Source of the DNA: Pseudomonas sp. MRSN 12121
GTDB lineage: Bacteria; Pseudomonadota; Gammaproteobacteria; Pseudomonadales; Pseudomonadaceae
Direction of reading: 5' to 3'
Assembly (NCBI RefSeq): GCF_000931465.1
Contig: NZ_CP010892.1
Span: 496,001-560,000, forward strand
Length of the DNA stretch: 64,000 nt
The notes below the pieces were generated by a model. It searched no databases. It was given only the letters and a program-made list of their open reading frames with translations, and had not been told where the DNA came from. Below are positions 40,592 to 50,100 of this stretch, piece after piece. Both the position numbers and the translations under genes were made by a program. Every line of letters starts with the position of its first letter. Within the stretch, counting starts at the first letter, position 1.

Positions 40592-42334
40592 TTAGAGGAA
40601 GAGTCCGGGGCCCGGGCGACTTCCTTCGGGGAATCTGACGCCCACTTTGCTGATCTTGTTCCCGTCCATCACGGCGATGGTCCAGATGGTGTTGTTCCAT
40701 TCCACCTGGTCGCCGACCACGGGCGCGCCACCGACTTTCTGGGTGATGAAGCGGCCCAGCGGCATGTCCGGATCGACCCCTTCGAGCTGGAGCCCGTACA
40801 GCGCCGAGACCGCGCCCAGCTGGGCGTCGCCTTCGAGCACGAAGTCGCCGAAGAAGCGCAGGTCCAGGCCTCGTTGCGGGGCCTGGCTGAAGAGTTTTCC
40901 GAGGGCCGGGAGGTTGTGTTCATGGCCGATCACACACAGCAGATCGTCGGCTTCCAGCACGGTACTACCCGACGGATGGAGCAGTTGCTGGCCGCGAAAC
41001 AGGGCCGCGATCCGGGTGCCTTCGGGCATTTTCAGCTCGCGCAGCGCCGCGCCGATGCACCATTTCTCCGCGCCGAGGCGGTAGACGAACAGCTCCCATT
41101 CGCTGGTGACATGCACTTCCAGGGCGGCGCGGGAGATCGGTGCCGGCTCCGGCGGCACCGTGACCTTCAGCAGCTTGGCGATCCACGGCAGGCTGGTGCC
41201 CTGCACCAGCAGCGACACCAGCACGATGAAGAAGGCCAGGTTGAAATACAGCTGGGCGTCGGGCAGCCCGGCCATCAGCGGGAACACCGCGAGGATGATC
41301 GGCACCGCGCCCCGCAGGCCGACCCAGGAAATGAAGGCCTTCTCGCGGCCATGGAACGCCTTGAACGGCAACAGGCCGACCATCACCGACAGCGGGCGGG
41401 CGAACAGGATCATCCACAGCGCCAGGCCCAGGGCGGGCAGGGCGATGGGCAGCAGGTCGTGGGGCGTGACCAGCAGGCCGAGCACCAGGAACATGCCGAT
41501 CTGCGACAGCCAGGCCATGCCATCGAGCATGTGCAGGATGCCGTGGCGGCTGCGCACCGGCCGGTTGCCGATCACCAGGCCGCACAGGTACACCGCGAGG
41601 AAGCCGCTGCCGTGCAGGGCGTTGGTCAGGGCGAAGACCAGCAGGCCGCCGGCGATCACCAGGATCGGGTACAGGCCGGTGGCCAGGTTGATGCGGTTGA
41701 CCAGTTGCAGCATCAGCCAGCCGCCACCGAGACCGATCAGGCCACCGATGCCGAACTCGCGCAGCAGATGCCCCAGCAGGCTCCAGTGCAAGCCGGTCTG
41801 GCCGCTGGCAATCATGTCGATCAGGGTCACGGTGAGGAACACCGCCATCGGGTCGTTGCTGCCCGACTCGATCTCCAGGCTGGCGGTGACCCGTTCGTTC
41901 AGGCCCTTGCCGCCGAGCAGCGAGAACACCGCCGCGGCGTCGGTGGAGCCGACGATGGCACCGATCAGCAGGCCCTGGATCAGGTTCAGGTCGAACAGCC
42001 AGGCGGCCGCCATGCCGGTCAGGCCGGTGGTAATCATCACGCCGACGGTGGCCAGCGACAGGGCCGGCCACAGGGCCACGCGGAAACTCGAGACGCGGGT
42101 GCGCAGGCCGCCGTCGAGGAGGATCACCGCGAGCGCGAGGTTGCCCACCAGGTAGGCGGTCGGGTAGTTGTTGAAAATGATGCCGCCGCCGTCGACGCCA
42201 GCGGCCATGCCCACGGCCAGGATGATCACCAGGATCGGGATACCGAGGCGGGACGAAAGGGAACTCACCAGAATGCTCGCACCTACCAGCAACGCGCCGA
42301 TCAAGAACAGGCTGTTGATGGTCGTCGCATTCAA
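40592..42334 (-). CDS. cvrA: Potassium/proton antiporter CvrA (NhaP2)
   Basis: A 580-aa CPA1 antiporter. Residues about 1-390 form 12-13 transmembrane helices with the ND-type motif in [13 protein letters not shown] TrkA-C domain (about 400-480) and a C-terminal CorC-associated domain (about 490-570) follow. It exchanges cytosolic K+ for H+ and helps in cell volume control. It is co-oriented and probably co-transcribed with mscK, a sensible osmotic pair. Confidence 0.92.
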   Translation of the reverse strand: MNATTINSLFLIGALLVGASILVSSLSSRLGIPILVIILAVGMAAGVDGGGIIFNNYPTAYLVGNLALAVILLDGGLRTRVSSFRVALWPALSLATVGVMITTGLTGMAAAWLFDLNLIQGLLIGAIVGSTDAAAVFSLLGGKGLNERVTASLEIESGSNDPMAVFLTVTLIDMIASGQTGLHWSLLGHLLREFGIGGLIGLGGGWLMLQLVNRINLATGLYPILVIAGGLLVFALTNALHGSGFLAVYLCGLVIGNRPVRSRHGILHMLDGMAWLSQIGMFLVLGLLVTPHDLLPIALPALGLALWMILFARPLSVMVGLLPFKAFHGREKAFISWVGLRGAVPIILAVFPLMAGLPDAQLYFNLAFFIVLVSLLVQGTSLPWIAKLLKVTVPPEPAPISRAALEVHVTSEWELFVYRLGAEKWCIGAALRELKMPEGTRIAALFRGQQLLHPSGSTVLEADDLLCVIGHEHNLPALGKLFSQAPQRGLDLRFFGDFVLEGDAQLGAVSALYGLQLEGVDPDMPLGRFITQKVGGAPVVGDQVEWNNTIWTIAVMDGNKISKVGVRFPEGSRPGPGLFL

Positions 42335-42460
42335 AGGCAGTACTCCAGAGGCGGAAAGGCGGGCGCAAACTGACCATGCAGTCTGCGTGCCAGCGATTCT
42401 AACCTGCTGAAATACGATGCTGTCAAAGAGCTTTTGCGCCTGTTTGCAGGCGGCAGGAAA

Positions 42461-42516
42461 CCGTCGCCTGGCGCCGGCCCCCGATGCTGTTTCTCGAAGG
42501 GCGGCGCAGGCGACGG
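42461..42516 (-). terminator. Long-stem hairpin after the chemoreceptor gene
   Basis: CCGTCGCCTG (42461-42470) pairs with CAGGCGACGG (42507-42516); the stem extends inward by CGCC/GGCG with one bulge. It starts about 10 bases after the chemoreceptor stop. There is no T-run, so termination strength is uncertain. Confidence 0.5.
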
Positions 42517-42526
42517 TCAGGGGGTA

Positions 42527-44152
42527 TTACAGGGAGAAGCGGGCCACCATGCCGTTCAGGTCCACGGCCAGGCGCGACAGCTCGTGGCTGGCGTCGCTGG
42601 TCTGGTTGGCGCCCGTGGCCGATTGCACCGACAGGTCGCGGATGTTCACCAGGTTGCGGTCGACTTCGCGGGCCACCAGGGCCTGCTCTTCGGCGGCACT
42701 GGCGATCACCAGGTTGCGCTCGTTGATTTCGTGCACGGCGTCGTTGATGGTGTCCAGGGCTTCGCCGGCGCCGCGGGCGACGCTCAGGGTCGAGCCGGCG
42801 CGCTCGGTGCTGGTGCGCATCGACTCGACGGCGTGTTCGGTGCCGCTCTGGATGCTGCCGATCATCCGTTCGATCTCGCTGGTGGACTGCTGGGTGCGAT
42901 GGGCCAGCGCCCGGACTTCATCGGCGACCACCGCGAAGCCGCGGCCGGCATCGCCAGCCCGCGCCGCTTCTATCGCGGCGTTCAAGGCCAGCAGGTTGGT
43001 CTGGTCGGCCAAGCCACGGATCACGTCCAGCACCTTGCCGATATCGCGCGACTCCTCGGCCAGTTCGCTGATCCTGTTCGCCGAGCTCTGCACTTCTTCG
43101 CTCATCAGCTCTATGGCGTTGACGGTCTTGCGCACCAGGTCGCGGCCTTCGCTGGCCGATTGCGTGGCGTTGCTCGAAGACTCGGCAGTGCTCACGGCGT
43201 TGCGCGCGACTTCTTCGACGGCGCAGGTCATTTCGTTGACGGCGGTGGCCGCCTGTTCGATTTCATTGTTTTGCTGGGTCAGGCCGCGGGCGCTTTCGTC
43301 GGTGACGCTGTTCAGCTCTTCCGCGGCGGAGGCCAGCTGGCCGGCGGAGCCGGAAATATGCATCAGGGTCTGGCGCAGTTTTTCCTGCATGGTCGCCATG
43401 GCTTGCAGCAAGCGCCCGGGTTCGTCGCGACCGTCGACTTCGACGGCCTGGGTGAGGTCGCCTTCGGCGATGTATTCCGCGGCGTGCAGGGCGTTGGCGA
43501 TAGGCACCGTGATGCTGCGGGTCAGCAGCCAGGCGAACACCACGGTCAGGGTGGTGGACAGGATCAGCAGGGCGATCACCAGATTGGAAGCGGAGGCGTA
43601 TTCCTCGGCGGCCTGGGCGTTGGCGTCGTTGGAGCGCTGGCTGTTGATCTGTACCAGCTGGTTGAGAACCTTGTTGATCTGCCGCGAGTTGGCCATCAGT
43701 TCGTTGTTCAACAGTTGTTGCAGCTCATCGAGCTGGTTGTTGCGCGACAGCGCCTTCGCCCGCTCTTCGAGCTGGCGGTATTCGGCCAGCAGCGAGAGGA
43801 AGTGCTCGTAGGCTTCGCTTTCTTCCGGGCTGCTGACCAGCTTTTCATAGGTCTCGCGGGTTTTCTCGACCGCCTGGTTGCCCTGTGCGAGCGACTCGCG
43901 GGTCTTGGCCTGCACCTCCGGCCCGCGGTTGACCACCAGGCGATAGGACAGCACCTGCAACCGCAGCATCTGTTGCGTGAACTCGTCGATGCTCTGGATG
44001 CTAGGCATGTTGTCGGTGGTGATAGTGGTGGTCGCTGCGCGGATCTTGCTCATCTGGTTCAGGGCAAAGATGCCCAGGAACAGCATCAGGCAGCCGATGA
44101 AGGCGAAACCGAGGAAGGCCCTCGGGGCGATGTTCATGTTGCGAAGAGACAT
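42527..44152 (-). CDS. Methyl-accepting chemotaxis protein
   Basis: A 541-aa chemoreceptor. TM1 lies near residues 11-31, a four-helix-bundle periplasmic sensor (about 32-188) follows, TM2 is near 190-212, then a HAMP domain and the cytoplasmic signalling hairpin with tip EVRALAHRTQQSTSEIE. The sensor lacks a recognisable Cache or PAS fold, so the ligand is unknown. The C-terminus ends in GMVARFSL with no CheR/CheB-tethering pentapeptide. The ATG at 44152 (MSLRNMNIAPR) is chosen because it places TM1 at the N-terminus. Confidence 0.93.
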   Translation of the reverse strand: MSLRNMNIAPRAFLGFAFIGCLMLFLGIFALNQMSKIRAATTTITTDNMPSIQSIDEFTQQMLRLQVLSYRLVVNRGPEVQAKTRESLAQGNQAVEKTRETYEKLVSSPEESEAYEHFLSLLAEYRQLEERAKALSRNNQLDELQQLLNNELMANSRQINKVLNQLVQINSQRSNDANAQAAEEYASASNLVIALLILSTTLTVVFAWLLTRSITVPIANALHAAEYIAEGDLTQAVEVDGRDEPGRLLQAMATMQEKLRQTLMHISGSAGQLASAAEELNSVTDESARGLTQQNNEIEQAATAVNEMTCAVEEVARNAVSTAESSSNATQSASEGRDLVRKTVNAIELMSEEVQSSANRISELAEESRDIGKVLDVIRGLADQTNLLALNAAIEAARAGDAGRGFAVVADEVRALAHRTQQSTSEIERMIGSIQSGTEHAVESMRTSTERAGSTLSVARGAGEALDTINDAVHEINERNLVIASAAEEQALVAREVDRNLVNIRDLSVQSATGANQTSDASHELSRLAVDLNGMVARFSL

Positions 44153-44434
44153 GGTCGGGGACCTCGGGAATGCGCAATCCATGCCGCGTGGGTTGATAGG
44201 CTCCCCTGACCTATCGCGCGGAAAAATGGATTCTTGAAGCGTGGGCGCAAGTTTCAGAAAGATCTGATGGGCGACGAAATGCCAGGAACCAGATGGACGA
44301 ATGGCAGTCTCTTGATGCTCGCAGGCAAGGTCGTCCCCCCAGGCTGTTCGCGGCGTTGCGCCGGGATAAGCCTGGCATCCGGGGTGACTTTTCTTTATCG
44401 TACGCGCCCTTTGAAAAATGCTCGGAAAATCAAA

Positions 44435-44665
44435 ATGTTGGAAGCATCCCTAAGCCAATTGGAACAGCTTGTCAGTGATCTGGTGCAACAGAACCAGGCC
44501 CTGTCGGGTATGAACGAAACCCTGAAGGCGGAACTGGCCCAGGCCAAGGATGAGAACGAAAGCCTGCAACTGAGCCTGATGGAACAGGAAGAGAAGCAAG
44601 GCGCTACCGTGGCTCGTATCCAGGCTCTGGTGGAACGCGTCAGCGCCGGCCCTGTCAGCGCATGA
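44435..44665 (+). CDS. Small coiled-coil protein, TIGR02449/ZapB-like
   Basis: A 76-aa protein with a heptad pattern over nearly its whole length (LSQLEQLVSDLVQQNQALSG, then LKAELAQAKDENESLQLSL). Proteins of this kind stand directly upstream of zapA in many gammaproteobacteria (TIGR02449 family) and are ZapB-like in shape. The stop overlaps the zapA ATG as ATGA. A role with ZapA at the Z-ring is inferred. The ATG at 44435 is preferred to longer frames, whose extra N-terminus looks non-coding. Confidence 0.8.
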   Translation: MLEASLSQLEQLVSDLVQQNQALSGMNETLKAELAQAKDENESLQLSLMEQEEKQGATVARIQALVERVSAGPVSA

Positions 44666-44964
44666 GGCAGGGTGCCGACGGAGTCAAGGTCGTCTCGATT
44701 CTTGGCGAGGATTACTCGATCAAGGCACCGGCCGGGGAAGAGCAGACCCTGCTGGATGCCGCATTGATGTTGAAGGCCACGCTGGCCGAAACCAAGAAAA
44801 AATACCCGACGTTGATCGGTGACCGCCTGCTGGTGCTGGCGGCGATGAACCTGTGTTCCCAGCAGTTGGAAATGCAGAAGCGCCATCAGCAGGAACTCGA
44901 CCGTTATCAAGAGCAAGTCAGCGCCACGGTCGAGGTGATCTCCAAGACCATCAGCCAGAACTGA
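44662..44964 (+). CDS. zapA: Cell division protein ZapA
   Basis: A 100-aa FtsZ-associated protein that bundles FtsZ filaments. The N-terminal globular part (VKVVSILGEDYSIKAPAGEEQTL) and C-terminal coiled coil (LAAMNLCSQQLEMQKRHQQE) fit the family. It is coupled to the coiled-coil gene. In many Pseudomonas zapA is followed by ssrS (6S RNA) and ygfA; here neither follows and the gap to the next convergent gene is only 102 bases. Confidence 0.88.
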   Translation: MRQGADGVKVVSILGEDYSIKAPAGEEQTLLDAALMLKATLAETKKKYPTLIGDRLLVLAAMNLCSQQLEMQKRHQQELDRYQEQVSATVEVISKTISQN

Positions 44965-45007
44965 TCGGTCAGCTCGCAACCGCCTGCGGTTGTGGCAGCG
45001 GCTTCGC

Positions 45008-45053
45008 CATCGCGAGCCATCGAGCGTCGGCCGGCGTTCGATGGCTCGCGATG
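45008..45053. terminator. Perfect 16-bp-arm hairpin between convergent genes
   Basis: CATCGCGAGCCATCGA (45008-45023) and its exact reverse complement (45038-45053) around 14 bases, in the gap between zapA and the acyl-CoA dehydrogenase gene. It probably ends both transcripts; it may also be a REP-like palindrome. Confidence 0.6.
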
Positions 45054-45066
45054 TCGTTTCAGCGCT

Positions 45067-46869
45067 TCAGAACCAGGCGTCCTGCATGCCCAGGCAGGTA
45101 TCGTCCCGCGCTTCCAGTAACGCCAGTTCGTGATGGCAGGCCGGTACTTCCCAGGTCAGGAAGTAGCGCGCGGCCTGCAGCTTGCCCTGGTAGAAACCCA
45201 GGTCCGCCGCGTTGCCCTTGTCCAGGCCCTCCTGCGCGCGGATGGCCTGCTCCAGCCAGCGCCAGCCGATCACCGCATGACCGAAGACCTTCAGGTACAA
45301 CGCCGAGTTGGCCAGGCTGCTGCCGACCTTGCCCTGGGCGAGGTCGGTGAGCAGGCCGATGGTCACCTCCTGCAGGTGCGCCACCAGTTTTTCCAGGGGT
45401 TGGCGCAGCGCCTCAAGGGATGCGTGGGCCCGGGCCCGCTCGTTGGTCGTGGCGATCAGGCGGATCAGTTGCTTGAGGCCCGCGCCGCCGTTCTGCGCCA
45501 GCTTGCGCCCCAAGAGGTCCAGCGACTGGATGCCATGGGTGCCTTCGTGGATCGGGTTCAGGCGGTTGTCGCGGTAATACTGCTCCACCGGGTATTCGCG
45601 GGTGTAGCCGTGGCCGCCGAGGATCTGGATCGCCAACTCGTTGGCCTTCAGGCAGAACTCCGAGGGCCAGGACTTGACGATGGGGGTCAGCAGGTCCAGC
45701 AGTTCGTGGGCCTGCTGGCGTTCTTGCACGGTGCCCAGGGTGGTGGTGTCGTCGAACAGCCGCGAGGCGTACAGGCCCAGGTCGAAGGCGCCTTCGACAT
45801 AGGCCTTCTGGGTCAGCAGCATGCGCCTGACGTCGGCGTGCTGGATGATCGGCACCGGCGCGGTCTGCGGGTCCTTGCTGTCCGGCAGGCGGCCTTGCGG
45901 GCGTTCGCGGGCGTATTCCAGGGAGTACAGGTAGCCGGCATAGCCGAGCATCACCGCGCCCATGCCGACACCGATCCGCGCCTCGTTCATCATCTGGAAC
46001 ATGTAGCTCAGGCCGGCGTGGGGCTTACCTACCAGATAGCCCACGCACTCGCCGTTATCGCCGAAGTTCAACGCGGTGGAGGTGGTGCCGCGATAGCCCA
46101 TCTTGTGGAACAGGCCGGCCAGGAGCACGTCGTTGCGCTGGCCCAGGGAGCCGTCGGCCTCGACCAGGAACTTGGGCACGATGAACAGCGAGATGCCCTT
46201 CACCCCGGGCGGTGCGTCCGGCAGCTTGGCCAGCACCATGTGCACGATGTTCTGGGCCAGCGGGTGGTCGCCGCCGGAGATGAAGATCTTGTTGCCCTTG
46301 ATGCGATAGGTACCGTCGCTGGCCGGTTCGGCGCGGGTGCGGATATCCGCCAGCGAGGAGCCGGCGTGGGGTTCGGTCAGGGCCATGGTGCCGAAGAAGC
46401 GGCCGTCGATCATCGGTTGCAGGAAGCGCTGTTTCTGTTCCTCGCTGCCGAAGCTCTCGATCAGGTTGGCCGCGCCCATGGTCAGGAAGGGGTAGGCGGA
46501 ACTGCCGACGTTGGCTGCCTGGAAATGGGCGAAGCAGGCCTGGGACAACAGCGTCGGCAACTGCATGCCGCCGGCCTCGAAGCTGCGCGTGGCGTTGAGG
46601 AAACCGGCTTCGAGAAAGGCGTCGACCGCGGGTTTGACTTCGGGGATCAGGGTCGCCTGGCCGTTCTCGTAACGCGGCTCGTTTTCGTCGCCCTTGCGGT
46701 TGTGCGGGGCGAAGAACTTCTCGGCGATGCTGCGCGCGGTGCCCAGGGCGGCGTCGAAGGTCTCGCGGTTGTGTTCGGCGAACCGCTCGCGCTGGGTCAG
46801 GCCCTCGGCATCGAGGACTTCATACAGCTCGAAAGCCAGATTGCGGGAACTGAGCAGCGTCTCGGACAT
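45067..46869 (-). CDS. Acyl-CoA dehydrogenase (long form with C-terminal domain)
   Basis: A 600-aa FAD acyl-CoA dehydrogenase of the larger, DmdC-like type. The flavin/substrate motif MALTEPHAGSSLADI and the C-terminal block ILGGHGYTREYPVEQYYRDNRLNPIHEGTHG with the catalytic-loop Glu are present. A 100-residue C-terminal extension follows. It oxidises an acyl-CoA to the 2-enoyl-CoA; chain specificity is not evident. P. aeruginosa PA5020 is the positional counterpart. Confidence 0.92.
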   Translation of the reverse strand: MSETLLSSRNLAFELYEVLDAEGLTQRERFAEHNRETFDAALGTARSIAEKFFAPHNRKGDENEPRYENGQATLIPEVKPAVDAFLEAGFLNATRSFEAGGMQLPTLLSQACFAHFQAANVGSSAYPFLTMGAANLIESFGSEEQKQRFLQPMIDGRFFGTMALTEPHAGSSLADIRTRAEPASDGTYRIKGNKIFISGGDHPLAQNIVHMVLAKLPDAPPGVKGISLFIVPKFLVEADGSLGQRNDVLLAGLFHKMGYRGTTSTALNFGDNGECVGYLVGKPHAGLSYMFQMMNEARIGVGMGAVMLGYAGYLYSLEYARERPQGRLPDSKDPQTAPVPIIQHADVRRMLLTQKAYVEGAFDLGLYASRLFDDTTTLGTVQERQQAHELLDLLTPIVKSWPSEFCLKANELAIQILGGHGYTREYPVEQYYRDNRLNPIHEGTHGIQSLDLLGRKLAQNGGAGLKQLIRLIATTNERARAHASLEALRQPLEKLVAHLQEVTIGLLTDLAQGKVGSSLANSALYLKVFGHAVIGWRWLEQAIRAQEGLDKGNAADLGFYQGKLQAARYFLTWEVPACHHELALLEARDDTCLGMQDAWF

Positions 46870-46983
46870 GGCGGCCTACCTGTTTTATCGGGAATGCGGC
46901 GAGTCTAGTCCGGCGAATAAATGCCGGATAGCAAGATTGATGGAAGTGATAAAGGCGCCAAACAGTGGTGGCTACACCGAGCC

Positions 46984-47130
46984 GTAGCCGCTGCCGAGCG
47001 CCAGCGAGGCTGCGATCGACCGCGCAGCGGGCGCCAAGCCAGGCAACTCCATCGATCAGGCATACCGCGTCGTCTGGTTTTACAGGGCTCTGCCCCGATC
47101 GCAGCCTCGCCAAGGCTCGGCAGCGGCTAC
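46984..47130. repeat. Inverted pair of a second REP family
   Basis: GTAGCCGCTGCCGAGC (46984-46999) and its exact reverse complement (47115-47130) flank about 115 bases; the homology extends inward with GAGGCTGCGATCG-like ends. A different family from the elements at 9911 and 34228. It fills most of the 328-base gap 46870-47197, which has no gene. Confidence 0.85.
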
Positions 47131-47146
47131 AGGGCAGTGTCGGGCA

Positions 47147-47180
47147 TGAAAAAGGGCGCCGGTAAGGGCGCCCTTTTTCA
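47147..47180 (-). terminator. Terminator of putA
   Basis: Perfect 14-bp arms TGAAAAAGGGCGCC / GGCGCCCTTTTTCA around 6 bases, 17 bases after the putA stop; symmetrical, with A- and T-runs. Confidence 0.9.
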
Positions 47181-47197
47181 TTTCGCTGACTACCGGC

Positions 47198-50100
47198 TTA
47201 GCCGATGGTCATCAGGCTGGCGTTGCCGCCGGCCGCCGCGGTGTTGACGCTCAAGGCGCGCTCGATCACCAGGCGTTCCAGGGCGATCGCGGTTTCGCCT
47301 TGCGACAAGCCGTGCACGCCGACGATGACGCCGGCACGCTTGGCCACTTGCTGGCAGACCGCGCGCAGCTGGTCGGAATCGCCGTGATGCAGGACCGCAT
47401 CGAACACCACTTCGTCCTTGGTCCAGTCCGCCACGCGCTGGATGCGCGCCTGGACTTCCTTCGGCAGGCGGGCGTAGAGCGCCTTGCCCGGCTCGCCTTC
47501 CGGCCATACCGCCGAACCGCCCACGGCCAGCACGGCCGCCAGTTGGCTCAGCAGGTCGCCTTCGACTTCCGCCAGGCACAGCACGTGTTCGCGCGGCAGG
47601 ATGGTGTAGCTGTTGCGCTCGCCGGTCGGGCCGGCCAGCACGCGGCTGACACCGCTTTGCGACTGCGCCGCGAACTGCACGCAGAGCGCGCCGAGGTCGG
47701 CCAGCTGGTTGCTCTCGGCCCAGGCCTGCAAGGCGCCAAGCGGCTTGCTCAGGGCGTCACGCAGGCGTACATCCGGGGCGCTCAGCGCATCGCCGCGAGC
47801 GAAGGATTGCGCGATGGCATCGGTCGGACGGGTCGACAACAGGCGGTACAGGTACAGCGGGCCGCCGGCTTTCGGACCAGTGCCCGACAGGCCTTCGCCG
47901 CCGAACGGCTGCACGCCGACCACGGCACCGACGATGTTGCGGTTGACGTAGACGTTACCGGCGTTGACGTTGTCGATCACCTTGGCGATGGTCTCGTCGA
48001 TGCGGGTGTGCACGCCCAGGGTCAGGCCATAGCCGGAGGCGTTGATCTGCGCGATCAGTTGGTCGATGTCCTTGCGCTTGTAGCGCACCACGTGCAGCAC
48101 CGGGCCGAAGATCTCGCGTTGCAGCTCGTCGAAGCTTTCCAGCTCGATCAGGGTCGGCATCACGAAGGTGCCGCGCTGGATCTCCTCGCTGTCGGCGATC
48201 GCCATCTGATACACCGTGCGGCCTTTGTCGCGCATGGCCTGGATGTGTTTCTCGATGCCGGCCTTGGCCTCGGCGTCGATCACCGGGCCGATGTCCACGC
48301 ACAGGCGCTCCGGGTTGCCCAGGCGGCTCTCGGCCATGGCGCCCTTGAGCATTTCGATCACGCGGTCGGCGGAGTCTTCCTGCAGGCACAGCACGCGCAG
48401 GGCCGAGCAACGCTGGCCGGCGCTGTCGAAGGCCGAGGAGACGACGTCGATCACCACTTGTTCGGTGAGCGCGGAAGAGTCGACGATCATCGCGTTCTGG
48501 CCGCCGGTCTCGGCGATCAGCGGAATCGGCCGGCCCTGGGCATCCAGGCGGCCGGCGACGTTGCGTTGCAGCAGGCGGGCGACTTCGGTGGAGCCGGTGA
48601 ACATCACGCCCTTGACCCGATCGTCGCCGACCAGGCGCGCACCGACGGTTTCGCCACGGCCCGGCAGCAGCTGCAGCACGCCTTCGGGAATCCCGGCTTC
48701 AAGCATCAGGCGCACGGCTTGCGCGGCGACCAGTGGGGTCTGTTCGGCCGGCTTGGCCAGCACCGGGTTACCGGCGGCCAGCGCGGCGGCGACCTGGCCG
48801 CTGAAGATCGCCAGCGGGAAGTTCCACGGGCTGATGCAGACCACCGGGCCCAGCGGACGGTGCGCGTCGTTGCTGAAATCGTTGCGCGCCTGCACCGCGT
48901 AGTAGCGCAGGAAGTCCACGGCCTCGCGCACTTCGGCGATGGCGTTGGCGTAGGTCTTGCCGGCTTCGCGGGCCAGCAGGCCCATCAGCGGCTGGATCTC
49001 GCCTTCCATCAGGTCGGCGGCGCGCTCGAGGATCGCGGCACGCTCGGCCGGCGGGGTGGCCTGCCAGATCGGTGCGGCGTTCAGCGCGCACTGGATGGCG
49101 TTGTCGACGTCTTCGACTGTGGCTTCCTGGACGTGGCCGACCACATCGCGATGATCGGATGGGTTCAGCACCGGCGCCGGGGTTTCGCTGCTGGAGGCGC
49201 AACCGAGCATCGGCGCAGCCTTCCAGTCGTTGTGGGCGGTGGCCAGCAGGGCGCAGGACAGCGACGCCAGGCGGTGTTCGTTGGCCATGTCGATGCCGGC
49301 GGAGTTGGCGCGCTCGCTGCCGTACAGGTCACGCGGCAATGGAATGCGCGGGTGCGGCAGGCCGAAGCCGCCTTCCAGGGTCGCCATCTGCTCGATCTGG
49401 CTGACCGGGTCGGCCACCAGTTCCTGGATGGAGATCGACTGGTCGGCGATGCGGTTGACGAACGAGGTATTGGCGCCGTTTTCCAGCAGGCGACGGACCA
49501 GGTAGGCCAGCAGGGTTTCATGAGTGCCGACCGGCGCATACACGCGGCACGGACGGTTCAGCTTGCCGTCGGCGACCTTGCCCACCACTTGTTCGTACAG
49601 CGGTTCGCCCATGCCGTGCAGGCACTGGAACTCGTACTGGCCCGGGTAATAGTTCTGACCGGCGATGTGGTAGATGGCCGACAGGGTGTGAGCGTTGTGC
49701 GTGGCGAACTGCGGATAGATGACTTCCGGCACCGACAGCAGTTTGCGGGCGCAGGCGATGTAGGAAACGTCGGTGTACACCTTGCGGGTGTAGACCGGAT
49801 AGCCTTCCAGGCCCTCGACCTGGGCGCGCTTGATCTCGCTGTCCCAGTAGGCGCCCTTCACCAGGCGGATCATCAGGCGGTGACGGCTGCGGCGTGCCAG
49901 GTCGATCACGTAGTCGATCACGTACGGGCAACGCTTCTGGTAAGCCTGGATCACGAAGCCGATACCGTTCCAGCCGGTCAGCTGTGGCTCGAAGCACAGG
50001 CGCTCGAGCAGGTCCAGCGACAGCTCCAGGCGGTCGGCTTCCTCGGCGTCGATGTTCAGGCCGATGTCGTATTGCTTGGCCAGCAGTGTCAGCGACAGCA

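Noticed and set aside
44965..45066. 6S RNA gene expected after zapA
   Set aside because: The gap is about 100 bases, too short for the roughly 180-nt RNA, and it holds only a simple perfect hairpin.
46984..47130. Possible CRISPR or small RNA in the repeat region before putA
   Set aside because: Only one inverted pair with no regularly spaced direct repeats; it fits a REP pair.
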